Source: an uncultured Christensenella sp. (GTDB taxonomy: Bacteria > Bacillota > Clostridia > Christensenellales > UBA3700). From it: a stretch of 22,476 bases of DNA. A program made the position numbers and the translations under genes. The stretch spans positions 1-22,476 of the forward strand of contig CAJTKI010000021.1 in the NCBI GenBank assembly GCA_910576875.1, in the 5' to 3' direction. Shown in pieces: positions 12,920 to 21,969 of the stretch. The first letter of the stretch is position 1, and every line of letters begins with the position of its first letter. The notes beneath the pieces were generated by a model. The model was not told where the DNA came from. It did not search any database and saw only the letters and a list, made by a program, of their open reading frames with translations.

Positions 12920-15900
12920 ATGATGCAATGGATTTTGACGGACGCGTTGGACAGTCAAGCGATTTTGCGCCGATTGCGCGCGGATTATCGGGCGGGGCAG
13001 AAATATCTGCTGATCGTGCCCGATCGCTTTACGCTGTCTTATGAACGCGCCGCGCTCGAAATTCTGGGCAAAACAGGCAGTTTCGATCTGGAAGTCGCGA
13101 GTTTTTCGCGACTGGCGGATAAGACGCTCGGCAACCGTATTTATCGATTGTTGGACGCGCAGTCCGAAGTCATGCTGTTGCGCAAGGTGATCGAAGAGCA
13201 AAAAGACAATCTGACCTGTTTTGCGTCGTCGGCGCAATTCACCGGATTTGCGTCCGAAATGTACGCGGCGATTTCGCAGATCCGCAACAGCGCGGTCGGG
13301 ATCGAAGATTTGCAACGCGCGATTCCGCAACTTTCCGCGCGCGCGGCAGCCAAGACCCGCGATATCGTGACCGTATACGCCGCTTACATCGCGGCGCTCG
13401 GACAGACGTATACGGACGGTACCGGCAAGCTGGAAGCGCTCGCGCACAGCATCCGCGACGGAGCGTACGCCGAGTATCGCGTCTATGTCTCCGATTTTAC
13501 CGCGATGAGCGCGGTCGAGACCAAGGTCGTCGAACAACTGATGCTGCATACGCAGTCCTTGACGGTCTGTTTACCCGACGGCGACGGAGACAATGCGTTT
13601 TTGTATCCCAAGCCGTTGTACGATCGCATCGCGTGGCTGGCGGAATCCAACGGCGTGCGCATGCAGATCGAACGCGAAGCGACGGAGATGGGCAAGGATA
13701 TGCGCGCGATTGCGCGGGGATTGTTCGGGCTGCGCGCGCCGGACGTTGCGAGCGACGGCGGTCAGATCGCGTTGATTCGGGCGCGCGATCCCGAGGACGA
13801 AGCGCGCGAAATCGCGCGACGCATTTTGCATGCGGTGCGCGTAGACGGTTTGCGTTATCGCGACATCGCGATCGTCGACTGTTGCTCCGCGAGATACGCA
13901 AGCGTCGTGCGCGGCGTGTTTGCGGATTACGGGATTCCGTATTATATGGACGTCAAAGTTTCGCTGTCCAAACAGGCTGCCGCCAACTTGCTGTCCGCGG
14001 CGTTGCGCGCCGTCGGCAGCGGATACCGCGCGCGCGACGTAATCGCCTTTGCCAAGAATCCGTTATTGGGGATCGAATACGCGCAGGTTTGCGAATTTGA
14101 AAATTACTGTTTGCAATACGCGATCGATTATACGCGCTTCCGCATGCCGTTCGAATTGGGAGACGACGCGCGGCGCGCCGCGGCGGAACACGTGCGCGCT
14201 CGCATATGGGCGGCGTTGCAACCGCTGGCGGGAACGGAGACGACGGTCGGAGGACGCGTGCGCGCGGTACGGGCGTTTTTCGAACGCAATCGCATCGCGG
14301 AACGCAACGAAGAACTCGCGCTGCGACAGATCGAGCGCGGCGATGCGGAACAAGCGGTCGTGACCCAGCAATGTTGCGACAAGATATTGCAATTGTGCGC
14401 GCGGATGGAAGCGATGATGTCCGAAGTCGCGATGTCGGGCGAGACGTTCGAGCGCATCTTGTCGTCTGCGATTCAAAGCGTGCAAGTCAGCAATGTGCCG
14501 ATGTTTGTAGACAGCGTATTTATCGGACAGAGCGGACAGAGTCGCTACGAGCATATTCGGCGATTGTTCGTAATGGGCGCGAGTTCGGACGTGCTTCCGG
14601 TCGAACATGCGGACGGCGCGATCGTGTCCGAACGCGAGACGCGCGCTTGGAACAAACTTGGCATCGCGGTCAGTCCGGACGTCAAAGCGCGCAATCGCGC
14701 TTCCAAATTCGATTTGCTGATGACGTTGGTCAAGCCCTCCGAGCAGTTGATCGTTTCGTACTGCGAGGCGGCGACCGACGGACGCGTGCTCGCGCCGTCC
14801 GCGGTGATCGAGCAGATCGCCGAGTTGACCGGCGCGCGCGTCGAGCCGACGTTGCGTCCCGCCGCCGATTGGGATGCGGAGCGCTATGCCGAATATTGCG
14901 CGAGCGACGCCAATGCGCTGCACGAGTTGTTGGAGATGCGCGCGCGGATCGCCGACGGGATCGTCAAGCCTTCGGACGTCGAATACCGCGTTATGGACAT
15001 GCTGTACGACGCCGCATGCGCGCGACATGGACGCGATCGCGTGGATTTGTTGTTAAGCGGCGAACGCGCGCACGACGAATGCGTGCGCGGCGACGGCGCA
15101 TGGGGAGACGGTACGATTTCGGCGAGTCGATTGGAAAAATATCTGTCGTGTCCCTTTCAACATTATATGGATTACGTCTTGCGCGCGCGCCGTCGCGAAG
15201 AAGCGGATTTGCAGGTCAGCGATACGGGCAGTATATTGCATGCGATTATGGAGCGGTATTTTTCGTATCCCGACGCGTGCGAACTGTCGGCGGACGCGAT
15301 CCGAACGCGCGTCGATGCGCTGTTGGACGAGTTGATTGCCCGTGACGAAAAGTTGCAGCGTTTGCACAAGACCGACAACGGCAAAGCCACATTGTATCAG
15401 GTGCGCCGTCGCGCCGCGTTTTTGCTGCGCGGTTGGTGCGCCGAAATGCGATATACGCGCTTTCGTCCGCAAGGATTGGAGACGCGATTCGGATTTCCGG
15501 ACGCGGCGATTCCGCCGTTGCAGATCCGCGCGGCGGACAAAACGTTGCGTTTGCAGGGCGTCATCGATCGGATCGACGTATGCAAGGATCGCTATTTGAT
15601 TTTGGATTACAAGTCCAAGAGTCGGATCGACTTCGATGCGTCCGGTATATTGTACGGCGATCGCATTCAGATGTTTTTGTATTTGCGCGCGATGATGCAA
15701 CAGGGCGACTTGCGCCCCGCGGGCGTTTTTTATCTGTTGATGAACGACAAGATCGTGCGGCGGGACAGCGCGACGGAGCGCATGCGGCTCAAAGGTTATC
15801 TTGCGGCGGACGGCGATGAGATCTTGGATTTCGATTCGCGCCTCGGCGAAGCGAATACAGAGAGCGGACTTTTTCCCGTGGCGTCCAAGACGGATACGTA

Positions 15901-16192
15901 CGGTTCGATCGTCTACGGGGGCAATCTGTTGTCGTACGAGCAGTTGGAACAAGTGTCCGATTATGTATTGCGTTTGGCGCAAAAGGCGGCGAGCGAAATC
16001 GAGCAGGGATACAGCGCGCCCGCGCCGCTGGCGTGCGGCGGCATTGCGTCCGTATGCAAATATTGCGCGTACAAGACGGCATGCGCGATCGACAGACATC
16101 CGGAGCGCGTGCGCAACGCGCCCAAAGTCGGGTTGGCGCACTTGTTGGAACGCGCGAAGCCGAAGGAGGGAACCGATGCCGCAATGGACTGA
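12920..16192 (+). CDS. addB: ATP-dependent helicase/nuclease subunit B (AddB)
   Basis: This 1090-residue protein is the second subunit of the AddAB helicase-nuclease, which resects double-strand breaks up to a Chi-type site and loads RecA. The N-terminal helicase-like part keeps LLIVPDRFTLSYERAAL (30-46) and ASFSRLADKTLG (59-70). The C-terminal RecB-type nuclease has VIDRID and the DYK motif at 896-898. Four Cys for the iron-sulphur staple are C744, C1046, C1049 and C1055, with spacing like that of Bacillus AddB. The GxxGSGK Walker A motif expected before the LLIVP strand is missing; that place reads TDALDSQA. The protein is slightly shorter than Bacillus AddB (1166). Start ATG 12920 (or 12923) has no ribosome site. 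It overlaps addA by 17 bases. Confidence 0.95.
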   Translation: MMQWILTDALDSQAILRRLRADYRAGQKYLLIVPDRFTLSYERAALEILGKTGSFDLEVASFSRLADKTLGNRIYRLLDAQSEVMLLRKVIEEQKDNLTCFASSAQFTGFASEMYAAISQIRNSAVGIEDLQRAIPQLSARAAAKTRDIVTVYAAYIAALGQTYTDGTGKLEALAHSIRDGAYAEYRVYVSDFTAMSAVETKVVEQLMLHTQSLTVCLPDGDGDNAFLYPKPLYDRIAWLAESNGVRMQIEREATEMGKDMRAIARGLFGLRAPDVASDGGQIALIRARDPEDEAREIARRILHAVRVDGLRYRDIAIVDCCSARYASVVRGVFADYGIPYYMDVKVSLSKQAAANLLSAALRAVGSGYRARDVIAFAKNPLLGIEYAQVCEFENYCLQYAIDYTRFRMPFELGDDARRAAAEHVRARIWAALQPLAGTETTVGGRVRAVRAFFERNRIAERNEELALRQIERGDAEQAVVTQQCCDKILQLCARMEAMMSEVAMSGETFERILSSAIQSVQVSNVPMFVDSVFIGQSGQSRYEHIRRLFVMGASSDVLPVEHADGAIVSERETRAWNKLGIAVSPDVKARNRASKFDLLMTLVKPSEQLIVSYCEAATDGRVLAPSAVIEQIAELTGARVEPTLRPAADWDAERYAEYCASDANALHELLEMRARIADGIVKPSDVEYRVMDMLYDAACARHGRDRVDLLLSGERAHDECVRGDGAWGDGTISASRLEKYLSCPFQHYMDYVLRARRREEADLQVSDTGSILHAIMERYFSYPDACELSADAIRTRVDALLDELIARDEKLQRLHKTDNGKATLYQVRRRAAFLLRGWCAEMRYTRFRPQGLETRFGFPDAAIPPLQIRAADKTLRLQGVIDRIDVCKDRYLILDYKSKSRIDFDASGILYGDRIQMFLYLRAMMQQGDLRPAGVFYLLMNDKIVRRDSATERMRLKGYLAADGDEILDFDSRLGEANTESGLFPVASKTDTYGSIVYGGNLLSYEQLEQVSDYVLRLAQKAASEIEQGYSAPAPLACGGIASVCKYCAYKTACAIDRHPERVRNAPKVGLAHLLERAKPKEGTDAAMD

Positions 16193-19100
16193 CGCGCAAC
16201 GCGCGGTGTTGGAAAGCATCCGAGACAATACGTTGGTATCCGCATCTGCGGGCAGCGGCAAAACCGCGGTCATGATCGAGCGCGTCTTGCGGCTGGTGAC
16301 CGGAGATAACGCATCGGGCATACGCGTGCCGGTGCGGCGGATCATGATGGTGACGTTTTCGGTCGCGATCGCAGACGAACTCAAACTGCGGATCGCGCGC
16401 GCATTGCGCGATCGCGTGCGCAACGGCGCCGCCGACGAAGCGGAATATCTGCGCGAGCAGATCGAAGATTTGCCGCTGTGCGATATTTCGACGTTGCATG
16501 CGATGTGCGCCAATTTATTGCGCAGCGATTTCGAGCGCGCGCAGGTCGATCCGAGTTTCGGCATTCTGGAAGAAGAATCCGCGTCCATTTTGTTTGCCCG
16601 CGCCGTCGAAACGGTGATCGGCGCCTACGAAGCGGCGTTGGATCCGCAAGTGTATCTGTTGAGTAAACTGCTCGGGGGCAAAGCCGCGCTTGCCGACAAG
16701 CTATCCAAGTTATATGCGTTTGTCGTTGCGCAACCCGATCGAGACGCTTTTTTGGATCATACCGCATACGACTGTTGCAATGCGGATTTGGAATCTTCGT
16801 TGCCCGTGCGCTGGTTTTTGTCGCACATGCGCGATTCGGCGGAACAATGGATCGAAACGGCGGAACGCATGCGCGCCGGATTCGAAAAATGCGGGATGGA
16901 CAAGCATGCGATGCATATCCAAACGACGATCGACAGGTTGGCGCGCGTCCGACAGGCAGATACGTATCGCGCGTATTGCGATTTGTTTGCGCGTCCGATC
17001 GCGTTCGATCGCATTCCGACCGCGCCGAAGGATGAATCCGCGCGCATCGCGCATATCGAATATCGCGAGTTCAATACCGCGATCAAATCGCAGTTTTCGA
17101 CCTGGAAAGCGTATGCTGCGGATTCCTGCGCGTCCGTGCAGGCGTCCGCGTCGGCGCAGCATCCGTATATCGAAACGCTATGCCGACTGGTGCGCGAAAT
17201 CATCGTTTTGTACGACGGATACAAGCGCGATATGAATCGACTGGACTTCAACGATCTCGAATATCGGACATTGCGTTTGCTGTCCGATCCGTCGGCGGCG
17301 CAGGCGATCCGCGAGCGTTACGACTACATCTGCGTAGACGAATATCAAGACATCAATGCGTTGCAAGAGCGTATCTTGCGTCTGTTGTCCGACGGGTCCA
17401 ATCTGTTTATGGTCGGCGATTCCAAACAGAGCATCTACCAATTCCGTCTGACGGATACGCAGATCTTTTTGGGCAAGTTGCAGGCGTACGCGGCGGATGC
17501 GACGTTGGGCAAGGCGTTTGCGCTCAATCGCAATTTCCGCAGTTGCGAGCCGGTGTTGCAGTTCGTCAATCGGATCTTCGATCATGTGATGACCGAGCAA
17601 TTCGGCGGCGTGCCGTATGCGCAGACCGCGCGCTTGGAGTACGGCAATACGTCGGTGTCGCCGTTGAACGCGCGACCGGTTACCGTTGCGGTGTTTGAAA
17701 AACAATCGCAGTCCTTGACGTTGCAGCTGCCTGCCGACGGCGTATACAGCGTGCGCGAACACGCGCAGACGGAGCAGGATCGCGTCGATACGGAAGGACT
17801 TTGGATTGCCGCGCAGATTACGCGTTTGGTGCAGGGGGCTACGGACGGGCAGACCGATCGGGTAACGTATTCCGACATCGTCTTGTTGAGCATGAACCGT
17901 TCGGAGCGCGTCGAGCGCATATTGGATACGCTTTTTGCGTGCGGGATTCCCGTCGATCGCGGCAATTTGGCGCGCGAACACAGCAACCGTTCGATCGAAT
18001 TGCTGATCGCATACTTGCAGGTGTTGGACAATCCCAAACAGGACTTTGCATTGATCACGGTCATGAGCAGCGTATTGGGCGGCTTTTCGTTGGACGAACT
18101 TGCCGCGATTCGCGCTGCCGATCCGCGGTCGCATTATTTTTATCAGGCGGCGGAAGCGTATGCCGCGCAGGATGCGCTCGGCGCAAAGATCGCGCGTTTT
18201 TACGAAGATCTGTCCGCAATGCGGGACTTTGCCGCATCGGCGGGTGCGGCGGACGTTTTGCGCAAGGCGATCGCCGATTACCGCTATGACGCGTATCTGT
18301 GTTGCATGGACGGCGGCGAGAACGAACGGATGCAGTTGCACGCATTCGTAGACGCGCTCGAAGACAAGACATACAACGACAGCGTGCAGGACTTTTTGGA
18401 GATCGTACGCGATTTGCCGCAACTTGCGCAAGTCGCGGATATATCCCGCGCGGAAGGCAATTGCGTGCGCACGGACACCGTGCACGGCAGCAAAGGATTG
18501 GAGTATCCGATCGTTTTTTTGATCGATTGCGGACACGGGTTCAATCGACAGGATCTTTACGAGCGCGTGCTTGCGGATAAGGATTGCGGGATCGCGGTGC
18601 AGGACGTGGACGCGGAACGAATGGTTTGCGCCGAGCATCCGATATACCGTATGTTGCAGGAGAAAAAACATTTCGAATCGACGGAAGAGCGTTTACGGCT
18701 GTTTTACGTCGCACTGACGCGCGCCCAACGCATGTTGGTCGTGACCGGCACCGGCAAACTTGCGTACAAGCCCTGCCGGCAGGCGAATTGCTTTTTGGAT
18801 TGGATCGCGTACGCCTGCGAAAGAGACGCGACGTTCGAGACGGACTATCTGATCGAGCCGAACGACCTGTCCGTATTGCCGATGCCGGAAATGCCGTCCG
18901 TAACGTTCCGCACGCCCGATCCGCAGACGCGGGAAGCGTTCCGCCGCAAGACCAGATTCGAATATCCGTACGAGAGCGCGACCCGCATGCGTATAAAACA
19001 TAGCGTAACGGCAATAAATCATAATACTTCGACGCCGGACGGGCAAGAAGCGCTGCCGATGTTCGGTCGGGACAAGACGCAGGACGGCATCGCGTATCAC

Positions 19101-19562
19101 CGCGTGCTGGAATGCATCGACTACGGCGCTACGGACGAGCGCGCCGTACGCGCCGAACTCGACGACATGGTCGCGCGCGAGCAGTTGACCGCGGAGCAGG
19201 CGAGCGCGGTCGATCCCGCGTTGATCGCGCGGTGTCTGTCGTTGCCGGTCATGGAATACGCGCGTACGCATCGGCATTTGCGCGAAAAGGACTTTATGCT
19301 CAACGTCCCCGCCGATCGCATTTTGCCGGACAGCGACGTGCGGGATTGCGTGTTGTTGCAAGGTACGGTGGATCTGTTGATCACGGGAGAGCAGACGGTG
19401 CTGGTCGATTTTAAGTATTCGGCGCGTTCCGCCGACTATCTGATCGAGCGTTATCGCCAACAGTTGGAGTTGTACGCGATGGCGATCGAGAGTTGTACGG
19501 GACTGCGCGTGGATCGCAAGGTCATCGTGTCGCTCGCGCGGGGAGAAGAGATCGAGATTTAG
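16176..19562 (+). CDS. addA: ATP-dependent helicase/nuclease subunit A (AddA)
   Basis: The 1128-residue protein is the motor subunit of AddAB, a UvrD-like 3'-5' helicase fused to a RecB-type nuclease. Walker A is SASAGSGKT at 22-30 (K29), motif II is DEYQD at 388-392, motif III is VGDSKQSIYQFR, motif IV is LNRNFRS, and motif VI is RLFYVALTRAQ. Near the C-terminus are GIAYHRVLECID and the nuclease motif DFK at 1078-1080 followed by RYRQQLELYAMAI. It is about 100 residues shorter than Bacillus AddA (1232), with all motifs intact. The start was set at ATG 16176 after AAGGAGGG (16163-16170) inside the end of addB; the longer upstream frame only overlaps addB. The 17-base overlap implies coupled translation. 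Confidence 0.97.
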   Translation: MPQWTDAQRAVLESIRDNTLVSASAGSGKTAVMIERVLRLVTGDNASGIRVPVRRIMMVTFSVAIADELKLRIARALRDRVRNGAADEAEYLREQIEDLPLCDISTLHAMCANLLRSDFERAQVDPSFGILEEESASILFARAVETVIGAYEAALDPQVYLLSKLLGGKAALADKLSKLYAFVVAQPDRDAFLDHTAYDCCNADLESSLPVRWFLSHMRDSAEQWIETAERMRAGFEKCGMDKHAMHIQTTIDRLARVRQADTYRAYCDLFARPIAFDRIPTAPKDESARIAHIEYREFNTAIKSQFSTWKAYAADSCASVQASASAQHPYIETLCRLVREIIVLYDGYKRDMNRLDFNDLEYRTLRLLSDPSAAQAIRERYDYICVDEYQDINALQERILRLLSDGSNLFMVGDSKQSIYQFRLTDTQIFLGKLQAYAADATLGKAFALNRNFRSCEPVLQFVNRIFDHVMTEQFGGVPYAQTARLEYGNTSVSPLNARPVTVAVFEKQSQSLTLQLPADGVYSVREHAQTEQDRVDTEGLWIAAQITRLVQGATDGQTDRVTYSDIVLLSMNRSERVERILDTLFACGIPVDRGNLAREHSNRSIELLIAYLQVLDNPKQDFALITVMSSVLGGFSLDELAAIRAADPRSHYFYQAAEAYAAQDALGAKIARFYEDLSAMRDFAASAGAADVLRKAIADYRYDAYLCCMDGGENERMQLHAFVDALEDKTYNDSVQDFLEIVRDLPQLAQVADISRAEGNCVRTDTVHGSKGLEYPIVFLIDCGHGFNRQDLYERVLADKDCGIAVQDVDAERMVCAEHPIYRMLQEKKHFESTEERLRLFYVALTRAQRMLVVTGTGKLAYKPCRQANCFLDWIAYACERDATFETDYLIEPNDLSVLPMPEMPSVTFRTPDPQTREAFRRKTRFEYPYESATRMRIKHSVTAINHNTSTPDGQEALPMFGRDKTQDGIAYHRVLECIDYGATDERAVRAELDDMVAREQLTAEQASAVDPALIARCLSLPVMEYARTHRHLREKDFMLNVPADRILPDSDVRDCVLLQGTVDLLITGEQTVLVDFKYSARSADYLIERYRQQLELYAMAIESCTGLRVDRKVIVSLARGEEIEI

Positions 19563-19606
19563 ATTCCGAGCATTCGTTTACATAAGCAACAGAGAGGTAC
19601 AAGATT

Positions 19607-20440
19607 ATGTGGACGAATTTATTGCAACGGGCATACGTCAAAGCGACGTGGCTGGTTTCCTACGTGCGGGTATGGCATGTGGTTGTCGCGGTGGCGGCGT
19701 TGTTGGCGGCGGTTGCCGTCGCATATGCGTGCGTTTGGCGCAAGCGGTATTCCAATGCCCGCGCGCTGTCGAGCGTACAGCGCTTTGTGCGCAAACGCGG
19801 CAACGTCAATTCCGCCAACGCCAAGCGTTTTTACGCAACGGCGTCTCGCTATATGCCGCGCGCGTTGCGCAGACGCTGCAAGACGTTTTTGCAAGCGGAC
19901 ATCGCGTATCGCGGTTCGGATTTTGCGGACGAATGGAATCGTTATATCTGCATGCCGCGTCGTCGCGTACGCGGGTTGTGGGGCGTCGCCGCGGTTGCGA
20001 TTGCGCTGGTGCAGGCGATTATGCTGATGCGGGCGGCGCAGTGGATCACGGTATATGCCGCGAGCGCGGCGATTGCAATCGCATTCGGTATGCTATACGT
20101 CGGTTTGCGTCTGATCGAGCGGATCGTCTCTTGGGCGGATCTGCGCAAGGCAAAGCGCCTCGTGCAGGCGTTGGAATCTTCCATCCGCACCGGCAACGTC
20201 GATCGCGTCGCGCCGGTCAATTGGTCGGAGTTGGAACAGCCGATCGCGCCCGCCGACGCATCCCGATACCGTTTGGGCGAGAGCGTCAACGAGTTGCTTG
20301 ATGCACATCCGGATCCCGAGGCGCTCGCGCCGGTGGAAGAAGGTTTGATGCTGGCGCGCGACAGCGCCGCGGAGCAGGAGCATCGCGCGTATTTGCAGAA
20401 TGTATTGGGCAGACTGCGCGATTATTGCGGACAGAACTGA
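19607..20440 (+). CDS. Three-helix membrane protein of unknown function
   Basis: This 277-residue protein has hydrophobic segments at about 23-43, 124-141 and 145-167, a highly basic region between the first and second (about 44-120, rich in Arg, Lys and Tyr), and an acidic, soluble C-terminal domain (about 185-277). No known family is recognised. The start ATG 19607 follows AGAGAGG (19591-19597). It begins 44 bases after addA, and neither a promoter nor a terminator was seen between them, so it is probably cotranscribed with addBA. No clear terminator follows either; the next 258 bases hold the corA promoter and nothing else that could be recognised. Confidence 0.8.
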   Translation: MWTNLLQRAYVKATWLVSYVRVWHVVVAVAALLAAVAVAYACVWRKRYSNARALSSVQRFVRKRGNVNSANAKRFYATASRYMPRALRRRCKTFLQADIAYRGSDFADEWNRYICMPRRRVRGLWGVAAVAIALVQAIMLMRAAQWITVYAASAAIAIAFGMLYVGLRLIERIVSWADLRKAKRLVQALESSIRTGNVDRVAPVNWSELEQPIAPADASRYRLGESVNELLDAHPDPEALAPVEEGLMLARDSAAEQEHRAYLQNVLGRLRDYCGQN

Positions 20441-20636
20441 ACGCGCTTGCGCGCCGCGAGCGGGCGGATTTCGAATATTCGAGGATAGGGATATATTCGG
20501 ATACGGCGGCGACGTACGACGCGAGTCGGACGACGGTTGCGGGAGATATGCGCGCAATTCGGACGGGGAAGATACGGCGGCGGTCGCGATTTGCGGCTGC
20601 CCCGTTGTTTTGTCGCAAAAATATCGCGCATTCAAC

Positions 20637-20665
20637 TTGCCAAATCACCGTTGATCGTCTACAAT
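20637..20665 (+). promoter_or_regulatory. Promoter of the corA-like gene
   Basis: TTGCCA at 20637-20642, a 17-base spacer and TACAAT at 20660-20665, with an expected start near 20672 and the ribosome site GGAGGTGAT at 20686-20694. Confidence 0.78.
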
Positions 20666-20698
20666 AAATATACTGAACTGTTCACGGAGGTGATTGGC

Positions 20699-21661
20699 AT
20701 GATTGAAATCTACAAGAGCGACGCGGAAAACAATCTGATTTCGATCGCGCCCGAAGAGTTGGACAATCCGTCGTTCGACACGAGCGGGTGCTGGATCAAT
20801 CTCGTCAATCCCAGCGACAGGGAAGTTGCGACGGTATCGGGACGCAGCGGCGTCGAAGACGCGGTCATCAAGGCGGCGTTGGACGACGAAGAGCGTTCGC
20901 GTATCGAGAAGGAAGATTCGCACGTGCTCGTGCTGGTCGATATTCCGGTGATCGAAGAAGAAGACGACTATTATTCGTATTTCACGTTGCCGCTCGGCGT
21001 GATCGTGCAGGACGATCTGCTGATCACCGTGACGTTGAAAGAGACGAGCATTCTGCGCGACTTCGTGCGCGGACGCATCAAGAATTTCCATACGTTCAAA
21101 CGCACGCGGTTTTTGTTCCAAGTGCTCAACAACGTCGCGACCAAATTTCTTGTGTATCTCAAACAGATCGACAAGGCGTCCCAGCGCATCCAGAACGAGT
21201 TGCACAAATCCACCCGCAACAAAGAGTTGATTCAGATGCTGGATTTGGAAAATTCGCTGGTCTATTTCAGCACGTCGCTGTCGGGCAACGACGCGGTCAT
21301 TTCGCGCTTGCTCACGTCCAAGACGATCGTGCGCATGTACGAAGAAGACACCGAATTGCTCGAAGACGTCGCGATCGATACCAAGCAGGCGTTGGAGATG
21401 TGTTCGATCTATCGCGACATTTTGTCGGGGACGATGGACGCGTACGCATCCGTTATTTCCAACAATCTCAATATCGTCATGAAGATTCTTACGTCCGTGA
21501 CGCTGGTCATTTCGATTCCGACGTTGATCGCGTCGATTTTCGGCATGAACACATGGGTTCCGGGCGAGGGAAGCAAAATCGGCTTTTTCGTCGTGCTCGG
21601 CATATCGGCGATGCTGTCGCTCGGATTGGCGCTCTATCTGCGACGAAAAAAACTGCTTTGA
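20699..21661 (+). CDS. corA: CorA-family magnesium/divalent-cation transporter
   Basis: This 320-residue protein has a large N-terminal cytoplasmic domain (about 1-250) of beta sheet and long helices, then two closely spaced C-terminal transmembrane helices (about 261-281 and 293-313). The GMN selectivity motif is at 282-284, directly after the first helix (FGMNTWVP), and a basic RRKK tail follows. CorA proteins are pentameric channels that import Mg2+ and sometimes Co2+ or Ni2+, gated by cytoplasmic Mg2+. The length matches the family. ATG 20699 was chosen because GGAGGTGAT lies eight bases upstream; the longer frame upstream crosses the promoter. It is a single-gene unit with its own promoter and terminator, just before the tRNA-23S unit. 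Confidence 0.93.
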   Translation: MIEIYKSDAENNLISIAPEELDNPSFDTSGCWINLVNPSDREVATVSGRSGVEDAVIKAALDDEERSRIEKEDSHVLVLVDIPVIEEEDDYYSYFTLPLGVIVQDDLLITVTLKETSILRDFVRGRIKNFHTFKRTRFLFQVLNNVATKFLVYLKQIDKASQRIQNELHKSTRNKELIQMLDLENSLVYFSTSLSGNDAVISRLLTSKTIVRMYEEDTELLEDVAIDTKQALEMCSIYRDILSGTMDAYASVISNNLNIVMKILTSVTLVISIPTLIASIFGMNTWVPGEGSKIGFFVVLGISAMLSLGLALYLRRKKLL

Positions 21662-21679
21662 CGCGTTTATCCTGCGGTT

Positions 21680-21705
21680 AAAAGCGGCGCGCAACGCCGC
21701 TTTTT
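21680..21705 (+). terminator. Intrinsic terminator after corA
   Basis: AAAAGCGGCG (21680-21689) pairs perfectly with CGCCGCTTTT (21695-21704) around the loop CGCAA, ending in five T residues. It isolates corA from the rRNA unit that begins 38 bases later. Confidence 0.92.
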
Positions 21706-21713
21706 GCGTCCCG

Positions 21714-21771
21714 AAAAAAAATGAAAAACATACAAAATTCGTTTGACAATTATGCGGGCGAATGCTATGAT
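21714..21771 (+). promoter_or_regulatory. Strong promoter (with UP-like A/T tract) of the tRNA-23S unit
   Basis: TTGACA at 21743-21748, a 17-base spacer and TATGAT at 21766-21771, preceded by an A-rich stretch at 21714-21740 that resembles an UP element. The predicted start is near 21778, 35 bases before tRNA-Ala. A hairpin (CCGA 21783-21786 with TCGG 21800-21803; AGAG 21788-21791 with CTCT 21796-21799) lies in the transcribed leader. Confidence 0.85.
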
Positions 21772-21812
21772 GTAAAAGCTGTCCGACAGAGACATCTCTT
21801 CGGATGCGACGT

Positions 21813-21889
21813 GGGGGCATAGCTCAGTTGGCTAGAGCGCCTGCCTTGCAAGCAGGAGGTCAAGAGTTCGACTCTCTTTGTCTCCACCA
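21813..21889 (+). tRNA. tRNA-Ala (anticodon TGC)
   Basis: The 77-base gene includes the encoded CCA end (21887-21889). The acceptor GGGGGCA pairs with TGTCTCC, with two G-U pairs. The D-arm, an anticodon stem CCTGC/GCAGG around the loop CTTGCAA, and the T-arm with TTCGA are all present. The anticodon TGC reads GCN alanine codons. It is the first gene after the rRNA-type promoter. Confidence 0.97.
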
Positions 21890-21892
21890 CGT

Positions 21893-21969
21893 GGGCTCAT
21901 AGCTCAGCTGGTTAGAGCACACGCCTGATAAGCGTGAGGTCGGTGGTTCGAGTCCACTTGAGCCCACCA
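21893..21969 (+). tRNA. tRNA-Ile (anticodon GAT)
   Basis: The 77-base gene includes encoded CCA (21967-21969). The acceptor GGGCTCA pairs perfectly with TGAGCCC, the anticodon stem CACGC/GCGTG frames the loop CTGATAA, and the T-loop reads TTCGAGT. It follows tRNA-Ala by three bases. The pair is typical of the 16S-23S spacer, usually found as Ile-Ala or Ala-Ile. Confidence 0.97.

Noticed and set aside
15801..16175. Upstream extension of addA by 125 residues
   Set aside because: It overlaps addB, is unlike any AddA N-terminus, and a strong ribosome site precedes ATG 16176, from which Walker A follows at the expected distance.
15053..18671. Long antisense frames (511, 236 and 497 residues) opposite addB and addA
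   Set aside because: Both addA and addB have complete family motifs on the plus strand; the antisense frames are composition artefacts of CpG-rich codons.
20564..20611. CGGGG/CCCCG pairing followed by TTGTTTT before corA
   Set aside because: Five base pairs around a 31-base loop is too weak for a terminator.
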